64,000 nucleotides of DNA from Paragordius varius (lineage: Eukaryota; Nematomorpha). The notes beneath the pieces are model-generated. The model did not search any database, was not told the DNA's origin, and saw nothing but the letters and a program-made list of their open reading frames with translations. A program made the position numbers and the translations under genes. Position 1 is the first letter of the stretch, and every line of letters begins with the position of its first letter. The DNA is taken from positions 11,098,001 to 11,162,000 of the forward strand of contig OZ176053.1 in the NCBI GenBank assembly GCA_964247055.1. Direction: 5' to 3'. Shown piece by piece: positions 12,955-26,499 of this stretch.

Positions 12955-13800
12955 AACAGATGGACTCACAAGTTTTACCGGTTCGGTAAAACATGTATTA
13001 TTTAAGGAATTTTCTTTATTTTATTCAATATATTTTCCGGCTTTTACAAATTTCGCCTATCTCTCAGACCATATTAGATTAGATCCCTAGAAACTCATGT
13101 TTGTCACATCATCCGGCAAGCCATTTTCTAGCGTCTTCTTAATCATTTAAGTGCTGCTCTGCGAGCGTGTGCCTCATTGATGCACAAGTAATAGTCAGGT
13201 GGAGACTATTAGAACACGGGATGCAGAAATTTTCAAGCGATATAAGGTGTCTTTCTCGGTTGTGCTCTGTTAGGCTGATCATTAATATAGAAAAATGACT
13301 TTGCCATATCATCTGGCGTATTTTAATCGTTTATCGGTTAATTGTTTAAATTAAGAATTGTTTGGCTATAGCGTTGTGTGTTTATTTAATACCGCTTAGC
13401 TCCAATTAGACATCCTGTATAGTATTCTTGCCGAAGCGATTGACCTTGGTGCTTATGGAGCGGCTTTATAAAGGTGAAAGCCACGACTTTTCCCGCTTTA
13501 TATGTCCAAAATAAAGCTAATTCTCATCACCCGTCACATTTCGAAGCAAAAATTTCCTCTCCTTTAACGTTCATTCGAATTGTGTGGGAACTTATTAAAG
13601 AGTTTATTAGTCTATTCATTGCTCGTAGATGTTTTTGGAATGTTTTTTTGATAGATGTGCTTCTGCAATTGTCGTTGAGTTTGAGTTGGATCATCATCCA
13701 ATAACTCTTGCACTTTATTGTTTTCGAAGTTATATCACATTTAAATCCTAACTTTAAAATATTCGGAATCATGTTTAACAGATTTAATCAATTGATGTTT
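12955..13800 (-). mobile_element. Mariner-like DNA transposon relic
   Basis: The minus strand shows decayed mariner transposase: VQELLDDDPTQTQRQLQKHI (helix-turn-helix region, near 13720-13660), FLLRNVTGDEN followed by KSW (first catalytic Asp region, near 13550-13480), and a C-terminal stretch with AEQHL-like sequence near 13160. Several stops and frame changes interrupt it. A related copy is at 59.3-60.1 kb. Terminal repeats were not identified. Confidence 0.75.
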
Positions 13801-14849
13801 ACCATATAGTCTAACACCCAAACGAAAACTTCAGCTCTTTTCTTCTGTAATAAGAAAAGTTATGCATGCCGTAAAGGTTCTTTTTCAAATAGAAAATTTG
13901 ACACTATTATAAATGTAAAACACTAATTTTTTGGCCTACACCATGAACAAACGGCTGCTTACTTAACGCCTGTGCCTTCTTTTAAATTAAACGGTAATGA
14001 CTTATGTCTTGTTTTTAGCGTAAAAATATTTTTTATTAAATATCAGTTATCCTAAAATATATTATAAAACCCGATTAACTACAAATATTTATAAAATTTA
14101 TGACAATTTTAAAATATATACTATGCATCAAAGTCAAATAGTTTTTATTATAAAAAAATATCCAGGCATTTTGGTGTTAAAATAACATAGCGGTCTACAT
14201 ATAACATTAATAAAATATATACTTTTTTATTTCATCCATGTAGCCAATAATTGTTATATAAGGACATTATATATTATGAAAAAAGAAAATACATTAAAGG
14301 CCATAGATTTTTTGCCAATTTTTATATTTTTTCCAATTATACAGAAACTTTTTTGATCAAGTTATATTTAGGGTTTATATATGATGCTTATTAATTTAAT
14401 ATGGTATTTAGATGATACATATATTTTAATCAATATGTGTAAAACATTTATTGGATATGAATGATAAAAATTGCTAATCAAAATAATTATGGTATAAATC
14501 ATTAAACAAAATTATAATGTTCTAATTAAAATAAATTGGGACAGTCATTAAAATAATTTATGTACATATTAAGTATATTATATATAATGAACAAAAAAAC
14601 TTAAAATGTACAATAATAAAAGTAATAATATAGTTAAAAATTTAATTTTTATTTCAATTATTGGGCGCCCGACTAGATAAAATCTTTTATAAAATAATAT
14701 TATAGAGCATAGGGTGTAGCAACAACATATGTACAATATGGCCACGGCTAAATTAATACTGAGTGGTAAAAAAACGTACGGGCAAGCCAGCCATAAAAAA
14801 GCACGCTAAAAAGTTTTTATGCATTTTATTAATTCTTTTTCGCACGTGA
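13800..14849. other. No gene recognised; presumed IDE 3' flank
   Basis: Very A+T-rich. Reads as downstream sequence of the last candidate IDE exon; several AATAAA hexamers are present on the minus strand (for example near 14650). Nothing else is supported. Confidence 0.4.
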
Positions 14850-16043
14850 TTATATCATTCTAATATATTTATCTGTGTCATCATCATTATCATCCTTTGG
14901 ATCACGTTTCTTCTTTTTATGTTCCTTTTTCGCTTTATTTTCTAGGCTAATATCATTTTTATTGAGTGAGGCAGGGCTTTCCTCATTTTTGGCCTGCTTA
15001 TCAGCTTGGGTATTAAAATCAACCATTCCAGTTTCACACTTTAAATCTTCCTCAAACACATTATCATTTTCACCTGCCGTGGGTGACTTTTTTTCTTCTG
15101 TGCCAACAGAATCTGAGGCAGGAGAAGTTTGAACAACAACCCTAGGAATAGTGGGTACAGTGTCTTCGGGTGAAAAACATTTTTTTATTGGGCTTTCTTG
15201 ATGCACCATCTCTGTGTCCATAGTTATGTTGTGTTGGATAATTTCTTTCTCCAGGCTTGCTGTACGCCTTTGTTTTTCGGGTGACATGTTAAGTGATTCA
15301 TCGATGACAACTTCATCTATAAAACGTGTTGTTGCATATAAAAGAATATAAAAATGTTGATAATATTATGGAAATCAGTTATAGTAAAACAGATGAAAAA
15401 ACTTGTTTAATATGTTTTTTTCAGTGGATAAATAAAAAGATAAAGGTATTGCAAATATTGATGATTCTGTAATTATGTTTAAAAAGGGATAGGCATCGGA
15501 ACGGTTAGCATTTCTTCGAAACTGTCTCAAGAGATACCAGAGCCAAATAAATATTATAATAAAAATTTAAATTACGGTTCCAGTTCATGGTTGAAAGCCT
15601 TATCAAAAAACTTAACTAACTATCTTTTCAAATACGATGGCCAAACACCAAATAATCCTACATTCTTGCTTTACTTCTAACAAAATTATTCATTGCAATC
15701 ATAAATCAAACAACCGGCTAAAATGAATTCAAGTAACAAAATTATAAAAATCTATACCCTTTTGTACATCAGTTAAAGTTGGTGGTTTGGTATCACCCGT
15801 AGATGATTTATTTAGAGTGTCCGGTTGACCAGGTAGGTTTTCTTCCGTGTCCTCGAGTTTTATCGGGCTGGGCCCATGGGAATCCAAAATGGATTGTCGT
15901 TTATGAGCTCCTTTAGATTCATCCGTGGGTTGTTGAGCCAATTCCTCCATAGGACTTGTTTCAGAGGCCAAAACGGTGGCAGATTTAGGAGGGAATCCAA
16001 CTACGTCCGTCCGTGCGGTGATTGATGCTGAGGTAGGTTCAAC
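14850..16043 (-). CDS. Candidate last two IDE exons: disordered acidic/Lys-rich tail
   Basis: Exon 16315 ends phase 0 at GTATAT and exon 16043-15758 begins phase 0 after CCAAAAG, so LPDDTNKK joins [17 protein letters not shown]. That exon ends phase 1 (donor GTATAG) and joins 15316-14850 (acceptor TTATAG), giving [17 protein letters not shown] and ending [20 protein letters not shown] then a stop. The exon lengths keep one frame over the whole IDE model (4188 nt from the ATG including the stop). The tail is rich in Ser, Pro, Glu and Lys, with several SP sites. The acceptor at 16044 has a poor pyrimidine tract, so these exons could belong to a separate downstream gene. The first is paralogous to the exon at 11778-11512. 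Confidence 0.55.
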
Positions 16044-17469
16044 CTTTTGGTTTTAATTTTGTGATATAATATGTTAACACCATTAATTGTTCTAACAATC
16101 TTTATGTGTAACAATTGAAAGCAGGAAACCGTGATTAATGAATTTCATGAGAGACTGCTATTTGGAAAGGCACACGGTGATCAATAAAAAAAGTGAACTT
16201 GTTTTTTTTTCGAAAAAATTAGTCATCAAATCATTTAAACAAAAACATACCGCATTATATATATATATATATTGCATAACCAGTGAAATATATCAGATAA
16301 AAAAATAAATATACTTTTTTATTAGTATCATCAGGGAGGCCGCCGCTGCCGCCGCCCTTCTCCGATTTATTTGATGTTGAGGATTTCGAACTTGAACGGG
16401 ATTTCGTGGATGCTGACGATGAGCCCGAGGAACCACTTTTTTCTGAAGACGAAGATTCTGAGTCGCCAAGAGCTCGTTTTTGTATGGAATATGCACCGCG
16501 TTTCGCTTCAGCCATTTCTCTAAACATTAAATAATTAATAGCAAAATTGAGAGAATTACGTGTATTATATATTATGAAATTTATGAAAAATTAAGCTGAA
16601 ATGTGTATCTTTGACTAGAAAAGTCGAAAATTAAAATTTATATTTTTCTAAGATACGCATTCTTTCATAAAATAATTAAATTGCGTAAAGACTAAATACA
16701 GGTATTCATTTAATACTAATTAAAAGAGTGTGAACAATATCCCTTGAAGAATAATAATTATTTATATTACGCAATTTATTTAATTATTAGTACTAATGCG
16801 ATAGGGAAATTAGTTTGTAAATTGCGTAAAATTACTAAATGTTGTATAGATCAAATACTAAAAAAGTCGAAAGAAGATAAACGATTCAGCGCTTAATAAA
16901 TATGGGTAAAAATTGGAAAATGTTTAATAAAATTTAGATTATAAAACCATACGTATATAATTTTATAAAAATCAAAGACATATAAAATTATTACATGCAA
17001 TTTGGCCGATAAAAATGGTAAAGGTTTTAAAATATTTAAAATCCATAAAAATGAATAACTTTAAATAAGGATGTTTTATAAGTAATAATCGTATGTAACG
17101 TAACATACCTTTGACTTTCCTCATCAAGAGCACCCTGATAAGTGTATTTAGCTTTGAGACCGGCACTCCCTACATCCAGGCACGGTTTTGTGAGAGGATA
17201 CAACCCTAAGCCAGATTTGAATTGATCCGGATCATTTATGTATCGTGATTTTTTCTAATATATTATAAGCATAAATTTTTAAGGAAAAAACGTATCGGTA
17301 TTATATTAATATTTATCGATTTCCTGTTGGGATATTTTAAAAAAGATCATAGAACAAACTGGTATAGGTTGCCGAAAAAATATAGTTTCAGTTATTGTTT
17401 ATAATGGCCAAATCATTTCGAAATGAAATGTGAAAAAAAGCCCAAAAAATATAAACTGTAAAATTACAT

Positions 17470-17505
<36 letters not shown>

Positions 17506-20500
17506 CTGTTTTCTAAAACAAGTAAAAACCTATGAAATATAAATAAGGTTGAAATTTTTAAGATAATTATCACCGCCGTTAATTAAATTGTCAATTATAC
17601 CTTTGTAACTTTTAAAATTTCTGTATCATTTGCGGTAAATTCCTCGCTGGAGGGGAGTACGTGTGTAGCTAATCGTTTTCTAGCATCAGATTCTGGTGAA
17701 AAATATTCCTAAACATGACAAAATAGTTTTGATAACAAAATAGAAAGATATGAATATTTTAATAATATATACCTGATAAAACTTTATTAGGTCATCTTTG
17801 GTTAGCTTTTTGATTTCTAAAATCTCCAATTCGTCTAATTATACAAAAAAATAAATATAATATTTAAGATAAAATGCGATATAATTTAGATTATATGCCT
17901 ATTTATATGAGAAAAGCATTAATGATGAAAAAAAGAACCTCTATCAAAATTATATTGATTGGATGTTATTTCGCCCCAATATCTGTATGATTGCTCAATC
18001 ATTTTCTTGGGTTTTTCACTTAACTTGTTAATAACGGATTCTACATTCTTTTGCCAGGCAGTATCATTCATTTCAATGATATAATTCTATAAAAAAATTA
18101 TGATAATGAAAAATCTGATGTTTTTAATTGATCACTATACGATTCATTTAAACTATGTAGGTTATTTAAATGGAGAAATTTTGCATGTTAAAAAACAGAT
18201 TATATTATGGAAATGAAAATTATTCAGTTATATACAGCGTTTTATTGGAGCCCAGTTTTTATTTTCCAATATAATATACATAAATTAAAACTTAGGTTTT
18301 TTTAAAAAAATACTAAGAATAATATATATATATATATATATAGCCAGATAGAATTAAAAATTAATTATTTATAACGAATTATCTCATCTTATTGTGCATA
18401 TAAATTTGTTATTGTATATAATTAATTTTTTCAAATGTATAAAAGGGTAATATTTTGAATATTTAACAACACGAAAGTATTATAAACTATCTCTGTAGTA
18501 TACTTCCATACGTAACAAAAATGCTTCCACGCGTGAATCTAAGAATGAAGGCATTCGATCACTTTGAATTATTATACGTAAACCATGGACACTATTTGAT
18601 TGTCGAATGGTACACATACATATATAACCTAAAATATTTGATATAATTAAATAAATTACACAAGTAATGGATTGATCTCAACCAGCTTATATCAATTATA
18701 ATTTATATGGTTAACTTCGTTTTTGATTCAATTAAAAATATATTTGCCGTTTGTAGTATTTATTAATGATTTATAGCAGTTAAACCGCTCACCATGTTTT
18801 TGAAGGGTTAGAAATTCGCACAAAGCTATTTATTATATTATAGTTTTAAATATTATGAGATAAAATGTTTGATATATTAAACCTAATTGTTCCTTTGTTC
18901 GAAGAATATCAAAACACGGCTCTCCAATAATTTGTGAAACAAGATCTAGCAAAGCTACACTTCGAACATCCCGTAAACCGATTTGATAGTAAGAATCGAT
19001 GGCAGTTGATTTATGGACCGGGTTATCAACTTGATTTATATAGTGAGCTCCTATACAAGAATATACGGTAAAAATAAGAATGTAAACACAATAAAGCATA
19101 AAAAATAAAAGCTAATAACATATTTTTTCATACAAAACACCAAAATGTAAATTGGTAACATATTCTATATATGTGATCATATATTATAAAGAAAAATGAA
19201 GATTAAATTTTATAAAAAAGATTGGCTTTAATTTTTTTTAAACTTTGGAGATCATTTTCTACCTAATATTAATTTCAAAACTTTATAAATTTGTAAAAAC
19301 AACCTCAAAATATTTATATAAAACATTTTAAAAAAGTATATTGTCCGAAGAGAATATCAAACACAATTATTTTACTGTGAAAAATTAAAAGCGTGCGTTA
19401 TCTTTCCATTTAATCAAAAACTTTTGCATCCATTTAAAAATTTACCCATAGGTATAACGTGTTCCCGGCTCTTAACAATTTGCGATGTGAACAGTGGTCG
19501 AGATTTCTCAAAATTTTTATCCATAATTTGAGCTATGACATAGGCTTGATCAGTTGTAAAGTTTCCGTAAACCATGACATTCAAACAAAATCGAGCAAAT
19601 AAACGTGGTATAAAATTTTGTACATCGGTATATGTGATTTCTACAAATGTTTATTTAATGAATAAATAAAATTTAGGCTATTTTTAACACGTATTTTAAT
19701 TATAGCATAAAAAATGATATTTCAGAAAAGCATCGTATAATGATAATTTGTTGTTCAATAGTTTAGTTTTTTGTTATTATTTTACATTTAATCATAATAA
19801 AACTTTCTGCTGAATATATTCAAATATACACCAAAAATCCATTTAGTTACCAAAAAACAACAGAGAATTTTTTGGTTAAATTATTAAAAATCAAAACCAT
19901 TTAAAAAAATTGTTTTTAGAAAAAATGTAAATAGACCTAACTATAAAAAATAGATTCGAAAAAAATCAGGCATCCTTGCTCTTTTAAGGCACAAACAATT
20001 TTTTAAAAAAGTAAAAAAAAACCTTCCAAGGATTCAATCAATTCATCTTTACTCCAATGAGTATCATCAAGTAACGAGTTTGTAAAGTATATGGCATGAT
20101 GGTATGGTAATTCAGCAAAGAAATTTTTCAAAAACCTCATATACTAGAGGAAAATAAAAATTGTATTGAAACATTTTTTAAAAAAAATATATGATAAATA
20201 TATACCGTTTCTTTAATAATTTCAAAACGTTTTGGATCAATGATCAAATCTTTCATTTTGGCAAACAATTCATCCAAGAAAATAAGTTGTTTTTGATTGA
20301 AACCACGAACATATAACTAAATATTATGAGTAAAAAAATTAAATCATTATTCAGATCGTGTATATGATAAATAGGAAAAAATAGGTTTAATAAATAAAAA
20401 ACATGTACATTTATGCCCTGTTTAGTGTTTTCTAAATTGTATGATAATCCTGCTAGTTCGGCATTGTAAGCATATTCAGTTATGGTGTCTTTGAACATTT

Positions 20501-23500
20501 GAACATACAAATATGTCATATTGCAATTGGAAGGATCCAAATATGCCAAAGGACTAATAAAATAATATAATACAATACAGAATCATTCAAAAATGGTAAT
20601 ATAATATTTATATATTTGAAATTTTAATTTTTAAACATCGGATGGACCTACATAACTTATAAATGTATGTTTCATACAATACTTACGTTAAAAATTCAAA
20701 ATGCAGAAATGATTTGGGTAGTAGAAAGGTGTCATCTTGTCTAAACCAAATGCGGATTTTAGATTCATCCTTAAATGTAAAAATAAAATAAAAATGTTTA
20801 TAAACATTCATTATCAAATTTTTTCAAGTAATTTGCAATATAATTTAAACTTTTATTAGATATGGATAGGGGCTGGGTTCAGATCGACCAGTTTTAGCAA
20901 AAATAGTGAAATCATTTGGTATAAATGGGTTGGGTTTAGGCAAGTGTAATTTAGGATTTTTTCCAGGATCTTTCCATTTCTAAAATTATAACATAGGAAT
21001 GTATAACACTAAAAAAAAATCAATTATTATTGAACCTTAATTAAATATGCCTTGTGGCGTATAAAACGAAAAATTTAGAGAAGTAGATAAATTAATACTT
21101 AATTATCGACATTTTATTAGTTAAATATATTAGTGTTTTTAAGATAAAAATGTGTAATATTTTTTTATAAAAAATTTCACAATATTTGATTTTTAAAGTT
21201 TGATATTTAATTACGAATTAAAACTCCGTGTATTAAAATTTATTAAAAATGTAATACATGTAATGTTAAATTGGTACATATTTAAATGTTAAATAAATTT
21301 TAAAGTTTTCCGGTATATAAGTAATTCAAATTAAAACATTTAAAAAAAAATATTTTACATTTAATGTTTCTTCAGGTATGGGTTTAGCACTATAATCCGT
21401 CCCATACCATGGTTCCTTTTGATCAGTTTGACCTGCAAACGTTTGAGCAACTACATAGTATCTATTAAAAGTGATAAATGAAATTGATTAAATACCATTG
21501 AAAAATTATTTTTGTTTTGGTTTATTATAACACTTTAAAACTAACATTTTAATTAAAAATAAATGTAATGTATATTATAGTTTGTTTGGAAAGCGAAAAT
21601 CGGATAAAATTAGACATACATGATTATAATTACGAGGATTTATAAATTTAGGAAAAAGGCGAAACTCGTATCAAAATATAAGGGAAACAATTAAAATAAA
21701 TCAAAAAAATAAGAAACCTCATACGTTCTGGTGTTAAACAATCCAAAACTTTGAAAACAAGGTCGGGTCGATATTCCGTTTGAATATAATCGCAAGACAA
21801 AATATCAACTAGGGGATAATCCTATAGAAACAAAAATAACCTTAAAATTTGAACAAACATTATATTACAATTTGATTAAATATATATTGCTAGCAAATTA
21901 TTAATTATTGCCAAATAGTATATGCAACAAAGAGAATTATTATTGGATAATAATAGTAAAAAGTAAAAAAGCCAATAATACTGCCCTTTGTTGTATATGC
22001 TATTCGGCATAACTGTCTAACAATGTATACTTACTCATATTGTAATTTAATTTGGTAAAAAAAACTTTTTACTTGTAATTTGGATGCAACATCAGAAACG
22101 TAAGAGTCTGCGGCTTTTTTATCATGATATTTGAATTGCAAAGCACCAATATCCTAGGAAAGAATAAAATATATATGTTTTCTTTAAAGAATAAAACGAT
22201 AAAATCTAATTTCTAAGTATAGTTGCAAAAAAGCAACATTCATTTTTTTGAACATTATGCTATGTTTTCCGACTTTTATGGTAATATACTTATGAAAATT
22301 TAATTACCATGAATTTATTAAATTTAATCACGGTTATTATTTGGAAGTAAATTAAAACAAACGTATCAACAATGATTATGTCCCAATAAACAAAACTACT
22401 GTTGTATTACAATTATTGGCTAAATTTTTTAACTTTCTTATTATGACATAAGGGTAAGGCTATTATATTCAAAATTTGTTAAATTATAATAAAATAAATA
22501 TATTTTGAAAAAAAAAGCATCCTAGAAATATATAAAAAACTTTAATATTTGTTTCTAAAATTCTTTTTGACATTTATTGGCTAATGAAATACAATAATAA
22601 GTATTTCGTCGCAATAAATTAAATGATTACTCTGCATTCTTCAAATATCCAGGGTTGTGGCCATTCCTTCTTTAAAAGTTCAATGTATTGGAAAACGGTT
22701 GTAATTATTTCATCCAAATGATCTAACAAGCAAAAAAATCGATATAAGTTAGTCACTCTGTTTAATATAAATTATCTTTTTTGAAAAAATTTGCTTTAGT
22801 ACTTTGACCTATTTTTACAGTAGAATTAACTAGTAATTACATATTGTATGATATAAATGACCAAAAAATATTATGAAAAAGGATAAATTAACAAAAATCT
22901 AATCAAATCTAAGATAGTTTTTGCTTTGCATTACACCAAAACAAATTAAAATTTAGGTGCATTATTAGGATAGATAATGAAATATCGTTTTTATATAATA
23001 TTTTGTTGATTATATACAAATCAAACGTGGTCATATCCATTTTATAACATAAGTATCAATGAAATATTTTGAAAAAAAAGTCAATTGCAAAAAAAGAATT
23101 TAAAAACCGTCTTAATAAACTTAATTCGACTTACCGATTCCGGTTTCAGTCAAATCGCCGCTTATGCTAAAAAACATATAACCACGTGCTCCAGGTTGAG
23201 TTCCCCCACAAATACTGCTAATCCAACCCTTATTTTTTAGCAGTGATAAAACACTTCCCTCCCCCTCGTGTGCAATTAAGTGACCAATTATATTTCCTGG
23301 CTATAGAAAATGTATGAAATAAATTTTACTTTTGTTTTTTTTTGCTGACATTTTTTAATATGCTAATTCCTTTTTAATTTATTGCAGTAAAAATTAAAAT
23401 TTTACGGATAAAACGTAAAAATGTCAGACAAATATTTTTTTATAAGACAACCATACTTTTTTATATTCTAATTTTTTCTTATAGAAATTATCCAATTACA

Positions 23501-26476
23501 AAAAATTACATTATTGATTGTGTTAATAATTTATATCTCTATTTCCCAATTTCCAATTAAAAATAGGGTGTTATATATAAAAAATCAAGTTAAAAAAAGT
23601 AAAGTGATCTTTTGAGAATTATTTGTCTTTATATTACGTTTTGTCCGTAAAATTTCGACTATAAATGTAACATTATAGCCAAGTTAACATAGTTTTTGGA
23701 AAATATTAATTTCATCATTACAATTCACTGTATTATCAAAACAGGATAAAACTTAAAAATAAATGCGTCAATTAAAATATTCACTTCAAATAATTATTAT
23801 TTTTTCCTAATAATATATGATTCTACCCATTAAAATTTTATTGTTAAAATCCTTTATAAAAAACTAAATTGTTTAACCGCTTTTGTATTAACAAAAATAA
23901 ATAAAGAGGAATCACTTACACTTGATTTGTAGTATTTGGTCAGATCGGGTATGGGAAAACTCATGTAGAAATAGCGCAAATCTTTCACTGGTAATACATT
24001 GATACGAAGCTATAAAAATGCAGAGAAAATAGGGATAAAAATTTTGATAAAATACCTTTAAAAAATCTTCTGTTATTGGATTTTCATGCCATTCAGGTAT
24101 GGTAATATCCTTATTAGCTACGCGCCCAAACAAATTTACGGCCCATTCGGTTAATGTGTCGATTGATTCTAAAAAATGAATTCAATACAGATAAGGAAAC
24201 GATTTTTCTGCATACAATTGAAAATATTTAAAACTAATAGATGAAACCTTTGCCCAAAATAGCAAGTCCCATGATGTTTGAGGAATACCATTGTTCATGG
24301 AATTTCAACAATTCTTTGCGCGTGTCTATGCCTTTTGACTTGGGTGTTGTTAACAGTGTTTTCTTGCTCCCTAACGAATATTGTATGACAAATTGAATTT
24401 ATGTGGATATGCAAAAAAAACAGTTGGACCTCTTTTTGTAGCAAAAAAAACATACCGGTTTGTAAAATAAAATTAACAAAGTATATTTGGAATCATACAA
24501 TACACTAATTGTCGGTTACTTTAAAAGCATTAATTAATTTTCACAAAAAAATATTGAAACATCATTTTTGTCAGTTTATGAAATAGCATTGTATTAAAGA
24601 TAGCTAAGAAAAAAAACACATAAAACGGGGCGGTCTATCATTCTTAGAAAATGAGTTTAAACTGTAAATTATATCAATTTAGCTTTTTTTATATAAATTA
24701 AGTTAAAAATAAATCAATTATCCAACAAATTTATATCCTATATACCGGTTCCAAATTTGTGATAATCCTTATCCGGACTGCACAAATGTCGATCGAGTTG
24801 ATGAAAACGCCAAGAATCTTGTTGCAAATTTTTATCGTTTTCTGAGTTGACGGCTTTAGCCTCACGTTCCGTACTGCTTGGGTTAAACAGGGGACAAATG
24901 AAAAACTCGGAAAATCTAGCACAGATAATGTAAAAAAAGATGTAAAATTCTAATACCGTCTAATAATAATAATAATAATGTAATATTTATCAAACGTTTA
25001 TCGTTAGCGATACTGTGAATGATATTTAATACTGATAATCAAGGGTGACTTTATCATAAAATGATTTTTAATAAGATTTAGCATGCAATGTTTATAGTAT
25101 AACAACAGGTCCTACGGATTAATATATTCGATTTTGCAATCTGTAGTAAACGTTAAAAATTAAATGTTCAAAAATAAAATAAATGAGTACCAAAAAAATA
25201 TAATTTACTAAAATTTACCTGTCCAAAGCTCCTTTCAAGTGTTCAGGTGCAACCTCAAAATAATAGTTTGTATGATCGTCACATGTATATGCATTGGAGG
25301 AGCCATTATGTTCATTCAAATACTAGGGAAAAAATTAAAAGATTAATTTTATTGGACAAAAATACATGTGTCTCATTATCCGTATCAAGACTTGACTCTT
25401 TTACAAAAAAAATAATTTTATAAAATTAAATTTTTACCATTATTTTTTAGGCAATTTTTATCATAGATTAGATATTAAAAAATGACATCGAAAAGCTAAT
25501 TGAATGTATTTTTACCAAAATTTCATACCAAAAAAATAAAAATTAATTTGGCATGAAAAAATATTTTATGGGCATTTTTTTAAAAACACGATTTATGAGA
25601 GTGAAGAGAATCGTAAAAATATTTGCCACCATAATTTATAAAAAATGTTTCCAATATTTCCTTTATGTAATGTACCTTGGAGTATTCATTTTCGCTAGGA
25701 AATTTTTTAGTGCCCATAAATAACATGTGTTCACAAAAGTGTGCGATCCCAGGAACTTCGACAGGATCCTTCAAATTTCCTAAAATTCGTAAAATTGACT
25801 CCATTTAAAAATATTAGACTGCTTACAAAATTAAATAACCAAAAAAATTAAAATTCCTAATTCCGTTGAGGTGCGAAAAATATATTTTATTAAATACATT
25901 GGGCCTACCTATATCTAATTTTATCAAAAAATTATTCCCAAGCATGATTAAAATTAAATGTTTTATTATAAAAATTAGGCAATTCAGCGGTACATAATGT
26001 TAAATAAATATTACAAAATAAATAAATTATAGTATACCAATATGGACATCCAATGCAGCAGCGGCTTTATCAGATTCGGGATCACTTATGACCATTACTT
26101 TCATTTTGTTTGATAATTCGAGTCCTCGATAGATTAATTTATCTGTTTGTGATTTGGTTATATGATCCTCAAAATTTACGACATAATTGGTAAGGTCTGC
26201 ACTTAATGAGAGCCGACGTTTTTGAATTGGGGACATGACATTATTACCAATAATTTTGACATTTGAGCTGAGATCTGATGGATTTATATCTTGGATTTCA
26301 TTCTCAATTCCTAGGACATTGTTTGCCCCACCTGCACTACCACCATTTGCGGCAAATATTTCTTCACGATTGTTCAACTTTTTTTGTTGATTGTTTGAAT
26401 TATTGGTATCCAAATTTTTGGCCAAAGTGATATAATTAGACGGATCATTGGGATTCAAAGGCGCTGATGATGACAT
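14850..26476 (-). CDS. IDE: Insulin-degrading enzyme (insulysin, M16A metalloprotease) with long C-terminal extension
   Basis: Exons in phase: 26476-26038, 25779-25676, 25322-25219, 24915-24746, 24370-24248, 24168-24056, 24009-23920, 23300-23135, 22722-22631, 22153-22073, 21821-21718, 21461-21359, 20979-20851, 20769-20687, 20553-20409, 20316-20206, 20143-20023, 19640-19446, 19050-18883, 18628-18504, 18086-17939, 17834-17773, 17708-17601, 17254-17109, 16519-16315, then probably 16043-15758 and 15316-14850; about 1395 residues versus about 1019 in human. The inverted zinc motif HFCEH (about 160-164) and the third ligand Glu 77 residues later (AVNSENDKN) are present, as are RTKEQLGY (about 875-882) and [14 protein letters not shown] cleaves insulin and other small peptides inside a closed two-half chamber. 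The N-terminus has an unusual Asn-rich stretch of about 120 residues; a good acceptor (TTTTTTTCCAG) at 26496 leaves an upstream exon possible. Introns are 46-619 nt. Confidence 0.93.
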
Positions 26477-26499
26477 AATACGTTTTACCAAAAGCCTGG

